Of a stretch of DNA of 21,873 nucleotides, positions 6,860 through 14,874 are shown one piece after another. The stretch's first letter is position 1; each line of letters opens with the position of its first letter. This DNA is from a virus: IMG/VR virus record IMGVR_UViG_3300007960_000237, positions 1-21,873 of that record. One strand, written 5' to 3'. The notes beneath the pieces are model-generated. The model was not told the origin of the DNA. It saw nothing but the letters and a program-made list of their open reading frames with translations, and made no database searches. The translations under genes and the position numbers were made by a program.

Positions 6860-7882
6860 ATGAAGAGAAAAGAATTACTAAAGCTCCTTGAAAATGTTCA
6901 AGAAGATAAAGAATCAATAGCAGAGGGGAAAAGAGTCTTAGTAATAGATGGTTTAAACCTATTTTTTAGAAACTTCGCAATCCTTAATATGGTTAACCCT
7001 AATGGGGCCCATATTGGGGGATTGGGTGGTTTTTTTAGGTCTCTAGGGTTCTTAATCAAACAAATGGACCCTACTGAAGTTTATATAGTATTTGATGGTA
7101 TAGGTTCTTCCCAAAATAGAAAAAACCTTATTCCTGAATATAAATCTAACAGACATTTAACTAGAGTAAACTCTGTAGTATTTGATGACTATGAGGAAGA
7201 ATCAGATGCTAAAATAGACCAAATCATTAGGATAATCCATTATCTAAAAACCCTCCCAGTTAAAGTTATATCAGTAGATAAAGTAGAGGCTGATGATGTT
7301 ATTGCCTTCTTAAGTAAAGAAGTTCCTAAAGATCCAAAAGATAAAGTATTTATAGTTTCTTCAGATAGAGATTTTATACAATTAATAAACAAAAATACTA
7401 TCCTATATAGACCTATAGAGAAAGAATACTACACAGAACAAACCGTAGTAGATAAATTTCAAATCAAAGCAGAAAATTTCCTAACATATAAAATATTAAT
7501 GGGAGATAATTCTGATAAAATACTAGGAGTTAAAGGATTAGGACCAAAAAAACTATTTAAATTATTTCCTGAGTTAAAAGAACAAAAAACTACTTTAGAT
7601 GATATCTTTGACATAAGTGAAAAGAAAATCAAAGAAAATCTAATATATGCTAGGATATTACAAACTATAGAAGAATTAAGGAAAAATAGCAGAGTTATGG
7701 ATTTATCAAATCCTATGTTAAGTGATGATGATAAAACATTCCTTGAAGAAGTTATTAAATCACCTATCCCAGATTATCTACCTTCCCATTTCATTTCATT
7801 ATATGAAGAAGACCATTTAGGGAATATAATAAGAAATGTAGATTCTTGGCTTAAAGAAGTTTTTGAAAATTTAAAAAGATAA
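6860..7882 (+). CDS. 5'-3' exonuclease / RNase H of the FEN family
   Basis: 340 residues with the FEN/PIN nuclease order: VLVIDGLNLFFRNF (metal-binding D near residue 30), VYIVFDG, a basic arch segment (NLIPEYKSNR), KVEADDVIAFL (paired acidic residues), VFIVSSDRDFIQL, then LMGDNSDKILGVKGLGPKK, which is the acidic ligand plus helix-hairpin-helix DNA-binding region. T4 RNase H (rnh) and the Pol I 5' nuclease are the known relatives; the role there is removal of RNA primers and flaps from lagging strands. There is a ~24-residue charged N-terminal extension before the first core strand. The helicase gene follows after 7 nt. I prefer the T4 RNase H-type function by context. Confidence 0.85.
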   Translation: MKRKELLKLLENVQEDKESIAEGKRVLVIDGLNLFFRNFAILNMVNPNGAHIGGLGGFFRSLGFLIKQMDPTEVYIVFDGIGSSQNRKNLIPEYKSNRHLTRVNSVVFDDYEEESDAKIDQIIRIIHYLKTLPVKVISVDKVEADDVIAFLSKEVPKDPKDKVFIVSSDRDFIQLINKNTILYRPIEKEYYTEQTVVDKFQIKAENFLTYKILMGDNSDKILGVKGLGPKKLFKLFPELKEQKTTLDDIFDISEKKIKENLIYARILQTIEELRKNSRVMDLSNPMLSDDDKTFLEEVIKSPIPDYLPSHFISLYEEDHLGNIIRNVDSWLKEVFENLKR

Positions 7883-7889
7883 AAGATAA

Positions 7890-9269
7890 ATGACACATAA
7901 AACCTTAGAGACCATAAACCATTATGGTCATACTTTTCAAACAAAAGTTATATCATCCTTATTAACCCATAAGGATTTTTTAAACAATGTGTATGATATA
8001 ATAAATGAAGAAGACTGGGATAATCCTGCCCACCGTTGGATAATAAAACAGATATTAGAATACCATTCAAAATATCATTGTCCTGTATCAATGGATTCTT
8101 TAAAGGTAGAACTTAAAAAAATACCAAATGAAGTATTACAAATTTCAGTTAGAGAACAATTAAAACTAGCATATAAGGCCTTTGATGAGGGGGACGATTC
8201 TGTATACACCCAAAAAGAATTTTCTGCCTTTTGTAAAAACCAACAACTAAAATCAGCCTTATTAAATAGTGTAGATCTATTACATTCAGGAGAATATGAT
8301 TCTATTCGTAATCTAATTGATGACGCTTTAAAAGCAGGCCAGGAAAGAAATGTAGGACATGAATATGAAAAAGATATAGAAACTAGGTTTAGAGAGGATG
8401 TAAGAAATGTTATTCCCTTCCCTTGGGAACCTTTTAATAAAATTACTCAAGGAGGTTATGGTGATGGAGATTTAGTTTTAATATTTGGTAATCCTAAAGG
8501 TGGAAAATCTTGGTCTGTAGTTTCAATGGCTGCCCATGCGGTTAAATTAGGATTTAATGTTGTATATTATGCTTTAGAACTAGGTGAAAATTATGTAGGG
8601 AGAAGATTTGATGCTTGTTTTTCCCAAATATCAGTAGATAATTTAAAAAACCATAGAAAAAAAGTTGAAGATGTAATAAGCAATTTACCAGGTAAGCTAG
8701 TAATAAAAGAATATTCACCTAAAAGAGCTTCACTTAATACTATAGAAGCCCACTTGAATCAACTTGATTTTAAACCAGATGCAATTTTCATTGATTATCT
8801 AGACTTATTAAAGAATAGAAGAAATAGGAATGATAGAAAAGATGATCTAGATGATGTATACACAGATGCTAAAGGATTAGCTAAAGATTTAAAAACTCCC
8901 ATCATTTCACCATCTCAAGCTAATAGAACAGGAGCAGATAAAGCCATCTTAGAAAGTACTCATATTGCGGGTTCATTTGATAAACTTATGATAGGGGATA
9001 TTATAATATCATTATCTAGAGGTAGAAAAGACAGACTTGAGGGAACAGGTAGATGGCACTTTATGGGAAACAGATATGGTAAAGATGGATGTACTTTCTT
9101 CTCACCTCATATAGATACTTCAATGGGGTTGTTTGAAATAGATGATGAAGAGATGGATGAAGAAGATATCCAAATGATACAGAAAACACAAAACAAAGAC
9201 ATAGAAAACTCAGAAAAAAAAGCACTTAAACAGAAATTTTATGAATTAGGTTTTGGTGGAACTTCTTAA
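7890..9269 (+). CDS. Replicative DNA helicase, DnaB/T4 gp41-like
   Basis: 459 residues, close to T4 gp41 (475) and DnaB (471). The N-terminal ~150 residues are helical and should form the collar/primase-contact domain; the RecA-like motor starts near residue 175 with Walker A GNPKGGKS at 200-207, Walker B DAIFIDYLDLL, and a downstream ISPSQANRTG element matching DnaB motif H3/H4 (usually SQ.NR). The C-terminal ~50 residues are acidic and variable. It unwinds the fork ahead of the polymerase in hexameric form. It lies directly downstream of the flap nuclease gene. No separate primase gene is in this window. Confidence 0.9.
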   Translation: MTHKTLETINHYGHTFQTKVISSLLTHKDFLNNVYDIINEEDWDNPAHRWIIKQILEYHSKYHCPVSMDSLKVELKKIPNEVLQISVREQLKLAYKAFDEGDDSVYTQKEFSAFCKNQQLKSALLNSVDLLHSGEYDSIRNLIDDALKAGQERNVGHEYEKDIETRFREDVRNVIPFPWEPFNKITQGGYGDGDLVLIFGNPKGGKSWSVVSMAAHAVKLGFNVVYYALELGENYVGRRFDACFSQISVDNLKNHRKKVEDVISNLPGKLVIKEYSPKRASLNTIEAHLNQLDFKPDAIFIDYLDLLKNRRNRNDRKDDLDDVYTDAKGLAKDLKTPIISPSQANRTGADKAILESTHIAGSFDKLMIGDIIISLSRGRKDRLEGTGRWHFMGNRYGKDGCTFFSPHIDTSMGLFEIDDEEMDEEDIQMIQKTQNKDIENSEKKALKQKFYELGFGGTS

Positions 9270-9283
9270 CATATGTATAACTA
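9252..9283 (+). promoter_or_regulatory. Weak candidate promoter before nrdB
   Basis: TTTG (9252-9255), 20 nt, TATAACTA (9276-9283), 23 nt before the ATG at 9307. Spacing and distance to the start match the stronger elements, but the -7 half differs from TATATTTA at two positions and the -33 half is inside the helicase gene. Confidence 0.3.
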
Positions 9284-9306
9284 CATCTTAAAAATTTATT
9301 AAAAAT

Positions 9307-10293
9307 ATGAAAAAACGAGATCTCGTCAAGGAAAGAATTGTCTATAAACCCTTTGAATATCCTGAAGCCTTTGATTATTGGCTTAAACAACAACAGGCAC
9401 ATTGGTTACATACAGAAGTACCACTTATGAGTGATATTAATGATTGGAGCCAAAATCTTACAGAAAACGAAAAAAATATTATAGGTTCTATATTGAAAGG
9501 TTTTGCCCAAACTGAAACTGTAGTCAATGATTATTGGACAGGATTAGTTACAAAATGGTTTAGAAAACCTGAAATTATAGCTATGGCCACTACTTTTGGG
9601 GCCATGGAAACTATACATGCCGAAGCCTATTCTTTGTTAAATGAAGAACTGGGTTTAGATGATTTTAGTGAGTTTTTAGAAGATGAAACTACTATGGCTA
9701 AAATAGAAACTTTAATGAATGTTAGAGATTCATTTGGGGAAGAAGTAAATTGGCATGAAAGGGCAAAATCATTAGCTATATTTTCTGCTTTTACTGAAGG
9801 AGTTAATCTATTTTCTTCCTTTGCTATTTTATTATCATTCAAAATGAGGAATAAACTTAAAGGAGTTGGACAAATTATAGAATGGAGTATTAGAGATGAA
9901 TCTATGCATTCAGATGCAGGATGTTGGTTATTTAAAACCCTCCTAGAAGAACACCCTGAATTAAAAACCAAAGAACTAGAAGCTACTATAAATGAGGCTG
10001 CCCTTCTTTCATTAAAATTAGAACTTGATTTTATTGATAAGGTTTATGAACAGGGAGAATTAGAAGGATGTAATAAGTATGATCTTCAAAACTTCATTAA
10101 ACATAGAGTAAATACTAAATTAGGAGATTTAGGTTATAATCCTATTATAAATGATGTAGATACTACATCCGTCAATAAAATGGAATGGTTTGACCACTTA
10201 TCAGCAGGTAAACAACAAACTGATTTCTTTGCAAATAGGGTTACAAATTACTCCAAGGGGCATTTAGCTTGGGATGAAAGTTTATTCGATTAA
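9307..10293 (+). CDS. nrdB: Ribonucleoside-diphosphate reductase, class I beta subunit
   Basis: 328 residues, the ferritin-like radical-generating subunit of class I ribonucleotide reductase. Diiron ligands are visible in order: E in FAQTETVVNDYW, the E..H pair in METIHAEAY, E in FTEGVNLFSSF, and the E..H pair in RDESMHSDAG. The tyrosine four residues after the first histidine (HAEAY) is where the radical tyrosine (E. coli Y122) lies, so a tyrosyl-radical enzyme is likely. With NrdA, it supplies dNTPs. The nrdA gene follows after 10 nt, in the order beta-alpha, opposite to E. coli nrdAB. Confidence 0.92.
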   Translation: MKKRDLVKERIVYKPFEYPEAFDYWLKQQQAHWLHTEVPLMSDINDWSQNLTENEKNIIGSILKGFAQTETVVNDYWTGLVTKWFRKPEIIAMATTFGAMETIHAEAYSLLNEELGLDDFSEFLEDETTMAKIETLMNVRDSFGEEVNWHERAKSLAIFSAFTEGVNLFSSFAILLSFKMRNKLKGVGQIIEWSIRDESMHSDAGCWLFKTLLEEHPELKTKELEATINEAALLSLKLELDFIDKVYEQGELEGCNKYDLQNFIKHRVNTKLGDLGYNPIINDVDTTSVNKMEWFDHLSAGKQQTDFFANRVTNYSKGHLAWDESLFD

Positions 10294-10303
10294 AATATAA
10301 AAC

Positions 10304-12013
10304 ATGGACAACAATTTAACATCAGACACAACCCAATGGGTAAAGGGTAAAGATTATCCCGAAACATTTAATGAAGTATCTTTAGCTACTATATCTAAAG
10401 GATATCTTCTCCCTGGAGAAACACCAAGAAAAGCATATAGAAGAGTATCCAAAGCTATATCAGAAAGATTAAATAGACCTGATTTAGAAAATAAATTCTT
10501 TAAATATATTTGGAATGGGTGGATTGGCTTAGCCAGCCCTGTATTAAGTAATATAGGTACTGATAGAGGATTACCTATTTCCTGTTTTGGTATAGATACA
10601 CCTGATAGTATTAGAGGTATAGGTTTAACTAATGCCGAACTAATGAGATTAACTTCTTATGGGGGAGGTGTAGGAGTTTCTTTAAGTCGAGTTAGACCTA
10701 GAGGAACTGAAATTAGAGGTAATGGTTCTTCTGAAGGTGTGGTTCCATGGGCTAAAATATATGATTCAACTATTATAGCTACCAATCAAGGATCAGTAAG
10801 AAGAGGAGCAGCCTCAGTTAATTTAGATATAAATCACCCTGACATAAAGGAATTTTTACAAATTAGAAGACCTAAAGGTGATGTAAATAGACAATGTTTA
10901 AATTTACACCAATGTGTTGTGGTAGATGATGCTTTTATGAGGAAATTAAATGACCGAGATCCTAATTCTATGTCTTTATGGCTTGAGATTTTAAAATCCA
11001 GAGTTGAAACAGGTGAGCCTTATATAATGTTTAAAGACAATGTTAATAAGGATAATCCTATGGCTTATACCATAAACAATCTTACAGTATCAATGACTAA
11101 TATATGTTCTGAGATAACATTACATACTGACGAAGAACATTCTTTTATATGTTGTTTATCTTCCTTGAATCTAGCTAAATATGATGAATGGAAAGACACA
11201 GATGTTGTTGAAACTGCTATTTATTTTCTAGATGGTGTAATGGAAGAATTTATCCAGAAGACTAATGGTAAAGAATCTATGGTAAGAACCCATAGACATG
11301 CTAAAAAAGGAAGAGCATTAGGGTTAGGAGTAATGGGATGGCATTCTTTCCTACAACAAAAAGACTTACCTTTTAACTCAATATCCTCTACAGCTTGGAC
11401 ACATGCTATATTTTCAGATATAAAACAAAAAGCAAATAATGCTTCAAGAAAATTAGCTGAAGAATATGGTGAGCCTCTATGGTGTAAAGGAACAGGAATG
11501 AGAAATACCCATTTACTAGCAATTGCCCCAACAGTATCTAACTCCAGAATAAATAACTGTTCTGCAGGTATTGAACCTGATCCTGCTAATATTTATACTT
11601 TTAATGGGGCTAAAGGAACTTTTATAATAAAAAACCCTATTCTAGAAAAACTTCTAGAAAGTAAAAACCATAATACCCCTAAAGTATGGAATCAAATATT
11701 AATTGATAATGGTTCAGTTCAAAATCTATCAAATGATATCTTAACAGAAGAAGAAAAAGAAGTATTCTTAACATTCTCAGAAGTTAATCAATTAGAACTT
11801 GTTAGGCAAGCGGCCATAAGACAACAATATATTGATCAAACTCAATCTCTTAATTTATCATTCTCACCAACAGACTCTCCTAAATGGATAAATCAAGTCC
11901 ATATGGAGGCCCATCGTTTAGGAATTAAAACCTTATATTACCTTAGAACAGATTCTGTTATTAAGGGAGATTTGGGTTCTAGAACAAGTGATTGTGTTTC
12001 ATGTGAAGCATAA
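10304..12013 (+). CDS. nrdA: Ribonucleoside-diphosphate reductase, class I alpha subunit, short form
   Basis: 569 residues compared with 761 in E. coli NrdA. Catalytic residues are all recognisable: redox cysteines C94 (LPISCFG) and C283 (FICCLSSLNL), thiyl-radical C268 with E270 (TNICSEI), the phosphate-binding APTVSNSRI segment, the paired tyrosines of the radical path (TLYYLRT) and a C-terminal CVSC pair for re-reduction by thioredoxin or glutaredoxin. The shortening is mainly at the N-terminus: the ~90-residue ATP-cone that lets dATP switch the enzyme off is absent, so overall-activity feedback is probably lost, which would suit a phage needing high dNTP pools. The beta subunit gene lies immediately upstream. 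Class Ia-like; thioredoxin/glutaredoxin gene not seen in this window. Confidence 0.92.
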   Translation: MDNNLTSDTTQWVKGKDYPETFNEVSLATISKGYLLPGETPRKAYRRVSKAISERLNRPDLENKFFKYIWNGWIGLASPVLSNIGTDRGLPISCFGIDTPDSIRGIGLTNAELMRLTSYGGGVGVSLSRVRPRGTEIRGNGSSEGVVPWAKIYDSTIIATNQGSVRRGAASVNLDINHPDIKEFLQIRRPKGDVNRQCLNLHQCVVVDDAFMRKLNDRDPNSMSLWLEILKSRVETGEPYIMFKDNVNKDNPMAYTINNLTVSMTNICSEITLHTDEEHSFICCLSSLNLAKYDEWKDTDVVETAIYFLDGVMEEFIQKTNGKESMVRTHRHAKKGRALGLGVMGWHSFLQQKDLPFNSISSTAWTHAIFSDIKQKANNASRKLAEEYGEPLWCKGTGMRNTHLLAIAPTVSNSRINNCSAGIEPDPANIYTFNGAKGTFIIKNPILEKLLESKNHNTPKVWNQILIDNGSVQNLSNDILTEEEKEVFLTFSEVNQLELVRQAAIRQQYIDQTQSLNLSFSPTDSPKWINQVHMEAHRLGIKTLYYLRTDSVIKGDLGSRTSDCVSCEA

Positions 12014-12033
12014 TTTTTCCTATATTTATAACC

Positions 12034-12447
12034 ATGGATGATATAAAAAACTTTTTTAAATTTCTAGAGGATAAAGAAGGTAAAAAAACTCCTTTAAAAT
12101 ATAAACTTTTATATGACCCCGATTCTATAACATCTGAAGACTTGGTTGTTGAAGGAGATTTAAATTTAAATTATTCTAAAATAACCTCACTCCCTGATAA
12201 TTTGACAGTTAAGGGAGATTTAGATTTAGATGATTCTGAGTTAGAATTCCTTCCTAATAATTTAAAAGTTGGGGAAACCTTATATTTATCAGATACCCAA
12301 GTATCCTCAATCCCTAATAATTTACAGGTTGGGAGGCATTTATATATAATAAATACCCCTCTAACAGGTAAGTATTCTACAAAGGAAATAAAGAAAATGA
12401 TAGAAGATAAAGGTGGGTATGTTAAGGGGGTGATATATTGGGAATAG
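12034..12447 (+). CDS. Small leucine-rich-repeat-like protein
   Basis: 137 residues. The middle has about four ~20-residue repeats of the pattern LTSLPDNLTVKGDLDLDDS, including SLPDNL, FLPNNL and SIPNNL each followed by xVGxxLYL, typical of short LRR proteins found in phages and Bacteroidetes; repeats of this type form a solenoid that binds other proteins. The ~30 residues before them are charged and helical and the end (EIKKMIEDKGGYVKGVIYW) is capped by a non-repeat helix and strand. TATATTTATA at 12021-12030 lies only a few bases upstream of the ATG, with TTTC rather than TTTG 20 nt before it. Partner unknown; not an enzyme as far as can be seen. Confidence 0.7.
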   Translation: MDDIKNFFKFLEDKEGKKTPLKYKLLYDPDSITSEDLVVEGDLNLNYSKITSLPDNLTVKGDLDLDDSELEFLPNNLKVGETLYLSDTQVSSIPNNLQVGRHLYIINTPLTGKYSTKEIKKMIEDKGGYVKGVIYWE

Positions 12448-12462
12448 TAAAATAAAAAAAAA

Positions 12463-13455
12463 ATGGAAGAATTTGATTTAAAAAAATACATTATTGAAGG
12501 TAAATTATTAAAGGAGGCATATGAAGATAGCTTATCTCCTGATACTATGAAAACCTTAAAACAAAAAAGTGCTTCTTCTGCTAAAGATATGCTTGATGGG
12601 AAAAGTTTTATGGAAGCTTCTATGGAGTCTATGGAATATCTTCAAAAAGTAATGAGTATAGAAAAACCTTATAGAAAAGAATTAGAGGATTTAGCTTTAA
12701 AGGTAATATATGAGGAATTTCCTATTGTACAACAAGCAGGCATTAAAATAGAGGCACAATTAGTTGACCCCGGAAGTTTAAATATGAAACAAGATGATTC
12801 TGAAGAGGAAGTAGATAGTTCTTCTTTGGATAAAATGAAAATTGATAAAAGAAGATTAATAAATTCTATTACTCAAGGGGCTTCAATCCGAGGAACAAAA
12901 GCTTATTATTGGTTTAAGGATAAAATAGATGAAATAAATCCTTCCTTAATAGATGATTATAATGAGTTATTAAAAGTTTCATATGGAATTTATGATGATG
13001 ATGAAGCTATTGCTATGATGATGGCTATGTTATCCCAAAACCAAGGAAGTCAAGGAGGTGAAAGTGAAGCTGAATTTGATGAAGAAACAGATACTTTAAC
13101 TGTAAGAGCAAAAGCTTTAATCTTCCCCATCTTAATCCATGAAATAATTAAAGGTTTATATGAAATTGTTTCTCTACAAGGATTTACAGGAGACAAGGAA
13201 AAAAATAAAAACATAGTTAAAACTGTAGATAAAACTACTAATGAGCCTGAAGATTTGAGATATGGGAAATTCATATATGATGCTTTAAGGGATCAAGTTA
13301 AAGACATTTCTAAAAGAGAATTATATTTTGCTGAAATATATAAATTGGAAAATGAAGAATTTATAGAATTTATAGAGAACTCTATTAATAACAAACTCAC
13401 CCCAGCTCAAAAGAGATTCTCAGACGAAACTAATGAATTAATAAAAAATATGTAA
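12463..13455 (+). CDS. Tagged acidic protein, 330 residues, function unknown
   Basis: Starts MEEFDLKKYIIEGKLLKEA, matching the head of the protein at 3982 at the DNA level too (about five differences in the first ~50 bases), although the rest of the two proteins is unrelated. After the head come helical, methionine-rich segments, an acidic patch (DDSEEEVDSSSLD, about residues 110-122), RRLINSITQGASIRGT, and a further acidic low-complexity stretch (ESEAEFDEETD). It has no signal peptide or clear membrane segment. LKE followed by A is a good fit to the T4 prohead protease preference. A virion or internal-head component is my guess; I cannot name a family. Confidence 0.7.
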   Translation: MEEFDLKKYIIEGKLLKEAYEDSLSPDTMKTLKQKSASSAKDMLDGKSFMEASMESMEYLQKVMSIEKPYRKELEDLALKVIYEEFPIVQQAGIKIEAQLVDPGSLNMKQDDSEEEVDSSSLDKMKIDKRRLINSITQGASIRGTKAYYWFKDKIDEINPSLIDDYNELLKVSYGIYDDDEAIAMMMAMLSQNQGSQGGESEAEFDEETDTLTVRAKALIFPILIHEIIKGLYEIVSLQGFTGDKEKNKNIVKTVDKTTNEPEDLRYGKFIYDALRDQVKDISKRELYFAEIYKLENEEFIEFIENSINNKLTPAQKRFSDETNELIKNM

Positions 13456-13456
13456 C

Positions 13457-13681
13457 ATGAAAAAATCAGAACTAAGACAACTTATAAGGGAATTGATAGA
13501 AAGTGAAGTTATTACTCTTCCTAAACCTAAAACTAAACCAGGTATAAAACCCCCTGAAAGAAAACATAATCCTTTAAGACCCCCCAAAGAAGCACCTTCA
13601 ACTAAACCAAAAGCTATCTTTGAAAATGATCCTATAACTGATAAAATAACTCAAAGATTCCTTAAATTAAAAAATGGATAA
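13457..13681 (+). CDS. Small proline/lysine-rich protein with N-terminal ELRQLIRE tag
   Basis: 74 residues beginning MKKSELRQLIRELIESEV, the same head as the proteins at 3066 and 3483. The remainder is a proline/lysine-rich, probably extended linker (KPKTKPGIKPPERKHNPLRP) followed by a short helical end (ITDKITQRFLKLKNG). It begins one base after the stop of the 12463 gene and its last 8 bases overlap the next gene, so it is clearly part of that transcript. No enzymatic motif. A flexible virion or scaffold peptide would be in keeping, but function is unknown. Confidence 0.65.
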   Translation: MKKSELRQLIRELIESEVITLPKPKTKPGIKPPERKHNPLRPPKEAPSTKPKAIFENDPITDKITQRFLKLKNG

Positions 13682-14003
13682 AGACAACCCTTTCTTAAAA
13701 CCCCCTAATAAATGGAATAGTACTAGATTAGTAATAGCTATTCTATGTATTCTATATATTACGTGGGTTACTTATCTTTCCTATAATAAGGATTGGAGTG
13801 ATGTAGTTATAGCAGCTTTATATGCTATAGCGGCAGTTGGGGGAGGTTATATTGGGTTAAATACTCTAAATAGAGGAATGGGGATGGGAAATATGATGGG
13901 TGGAATGGGAAACCAAGCCATAAACATAATTAATCAACAAAAGTATAAATCTTTATCCCCTGATTTTGAAGATGAATCTGATCCACATGAAATCCCTTTA
14001 TAA
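13674..14003 (+). CDS. Small membrane protein beside the amidase; holin candidate
   Basis: 109 residues with two hydrophobic segments, at about residues 18-36 (RLVIAILCILYITWVTYLSY) and 44-66 (VVIAALYAIAAVGGGYIGL), then a glycine/methionine-rich stretch (GMGMGNMMGGMGN) and an acidic C-terminus. Two-TM small proteins directly upstream of an endolysin are frequently holins (class II), which permeabilise the inner membrane for endolysin release; here that call rests on position and topology only. The gene overlaps the preceding tagged gene by 8 bases and the amidase starts 10 nt after its stop. Alternative: a membrane protein unrelated to lysis. Confidence 0.55.
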   Translation: MDKDNPFLKPPNKWNSTRLVIAILCILYITWVTYLSYNKDWSDVVIAALYAIAAVGGGYIGLNTLNRGMGMGNMMGGMGNQAINIINQQKYKSLSPDFEDESDPHEIPL

Positions 14004-14013
14004 TGAATAAAAA

Positions 14014-14490
14014 ATGCCTATAAACTTCGGTAGACCCATAAATCGAATAGTATTACATTGTACAGCAACTACACAATCAGCAACTGTACAAGGGATAATA
14101 AACTATTGGAGAAATAATTTAGGGTGGAAATCACCAGGCTATCATTATATAATAGGAATAAATGGTGAAAGGCATATATTATCTAATTTACGACTTCCTA
14201 CTAATGGGGTAAGAGGTTATAATTGGGATTCAGCTCATATTTCATACATAGGAGGAAGAGTAGGAGATGATAGAACAATATATCAAAAACAAGAAATGGA
14301 GAATTTACTCTTAGAATTGGCTTCCCCAAACCTTTTAGGTAATATCCCCATAGTAGGTCATAGAGATTTATCTCCTGACAAAGATGGAAATGGAATAATA
14401 ACACCAGATGAATGGGTAAAATTATGTCCTTCATTTGATGTTGCAAGTTGGTTAAATGAAATAAATTTTTATAATAAAATATTAAGATAA
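14014..14490 (+). CDS. N-acetylmuramoyl-L-alanine amidase (endolysin), T7-lysozyme type
   Basis: 158 residues, Amidase_2/PGRP fold, cutting the bond between MurNAc and L-alanine in peptidoglycan. The zinc ligands of T7 lysozyme have counterparts: H15 (IVLHCTA), H116 (IVGHRDLSPD) and C138 (KLCPSFDV), with K136 two residues before the cysteine like T7 K128, and Y43/H75 near the active site. No signal peptide or membrane segment, so it would need a holin. Between H116 and C138 the sequence is DKDGNGIITPDE (122-133), which fits a 12-residue EF-hand calcium loop at positions 1, 3, 5, 6, 8 and 12; T7 lysozyme lacks this insertion. It sits between the holin candidate and the spanin-like genes. Confidence 0.9.
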   Translation: MPINFGRPINRIVLHCTATTQSATVQGIINYWRNNLGWKSPGYHYIIGINGERHILSNLRLPTNGVRGYNWDSAHISYIGGRVGDDRTIYQKQEMENLLLELASPNLLGNIPIVGHRDLSPDKDGNGIITPDEWVKLCPSFDVASWLNEINFYNKILR

Positions 14491-14874
14491 ATGAATTTTT
14501 ATAGTAAGATACCTTTAGAAATAAGATTTGCTATTCTAGGGGGAATAATTTTTGGTTTATGGTATTATTGGAGACCTGTAGATTCAACTAATAAATTAGA
14601 AAAAAGAATTAATGATTTAGAAATACAATCTGTTCTTAATGAGAAATGGAGAGTGGCGGTAACAGATTATCTTTTGTCCTTAGAGGAAGTAGAAGATTTT
14701 GTTGATGAGTCTCAAGCAGATATTAAAAAAGATACAAAAAAACAAACAAAAAAACAAAACAATGATCTTGCAAAAAATATTAACCGTGTTAGTAGTTACA
14801 CTGATGTTGAGCGTGACAGCTTATGGGCAAAAATCTCCAAAAAAGAACATTTTACCATCAATACAAAGGACTGA
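14491..14874 (+). CDS. Spanin-like inner-membrane protein (i-spanin candidate)
   Basis: 127 residues with an N-terminal transmembrane anchor (about residues 12-28, FAILGGIIFGLWYYW) and then a long charged helix suited to a coiled coil, with a lysine/glutamine-rich stretch (KKDTKKQTKKQ). That is the layout of Rz-type i-spanins, which bridge the inner and outer membranes at the last step of lysis in Gram-negative hosts. It starts on the base after the amidase stop, and a second gene with a signal peptide begins inside it in another frame at 14762, the arrangement usual for Rz/Rz1. Spanins are too divergent for a sequence-only proof. Confidence 0.5.
   Translation: MNFYSKIPLEIRFAILGGIIFGLWYYWRPVDSTNKLEKRINDLEIQSVLNEKWRVAVTDYLLSLEEVEDFVDESQADIKKDTKKQTKKQNNDLAKNINRVSSYTDVERDSLWAKISKKEHFTINTKD

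Noticed and set aside
14699-14761. Upstream start at 14699 for the secreted protein
   Set aside because: It would put a long lysine-rich stretch before the signal peptide; ATG 14762 gives a standard signal sequence.
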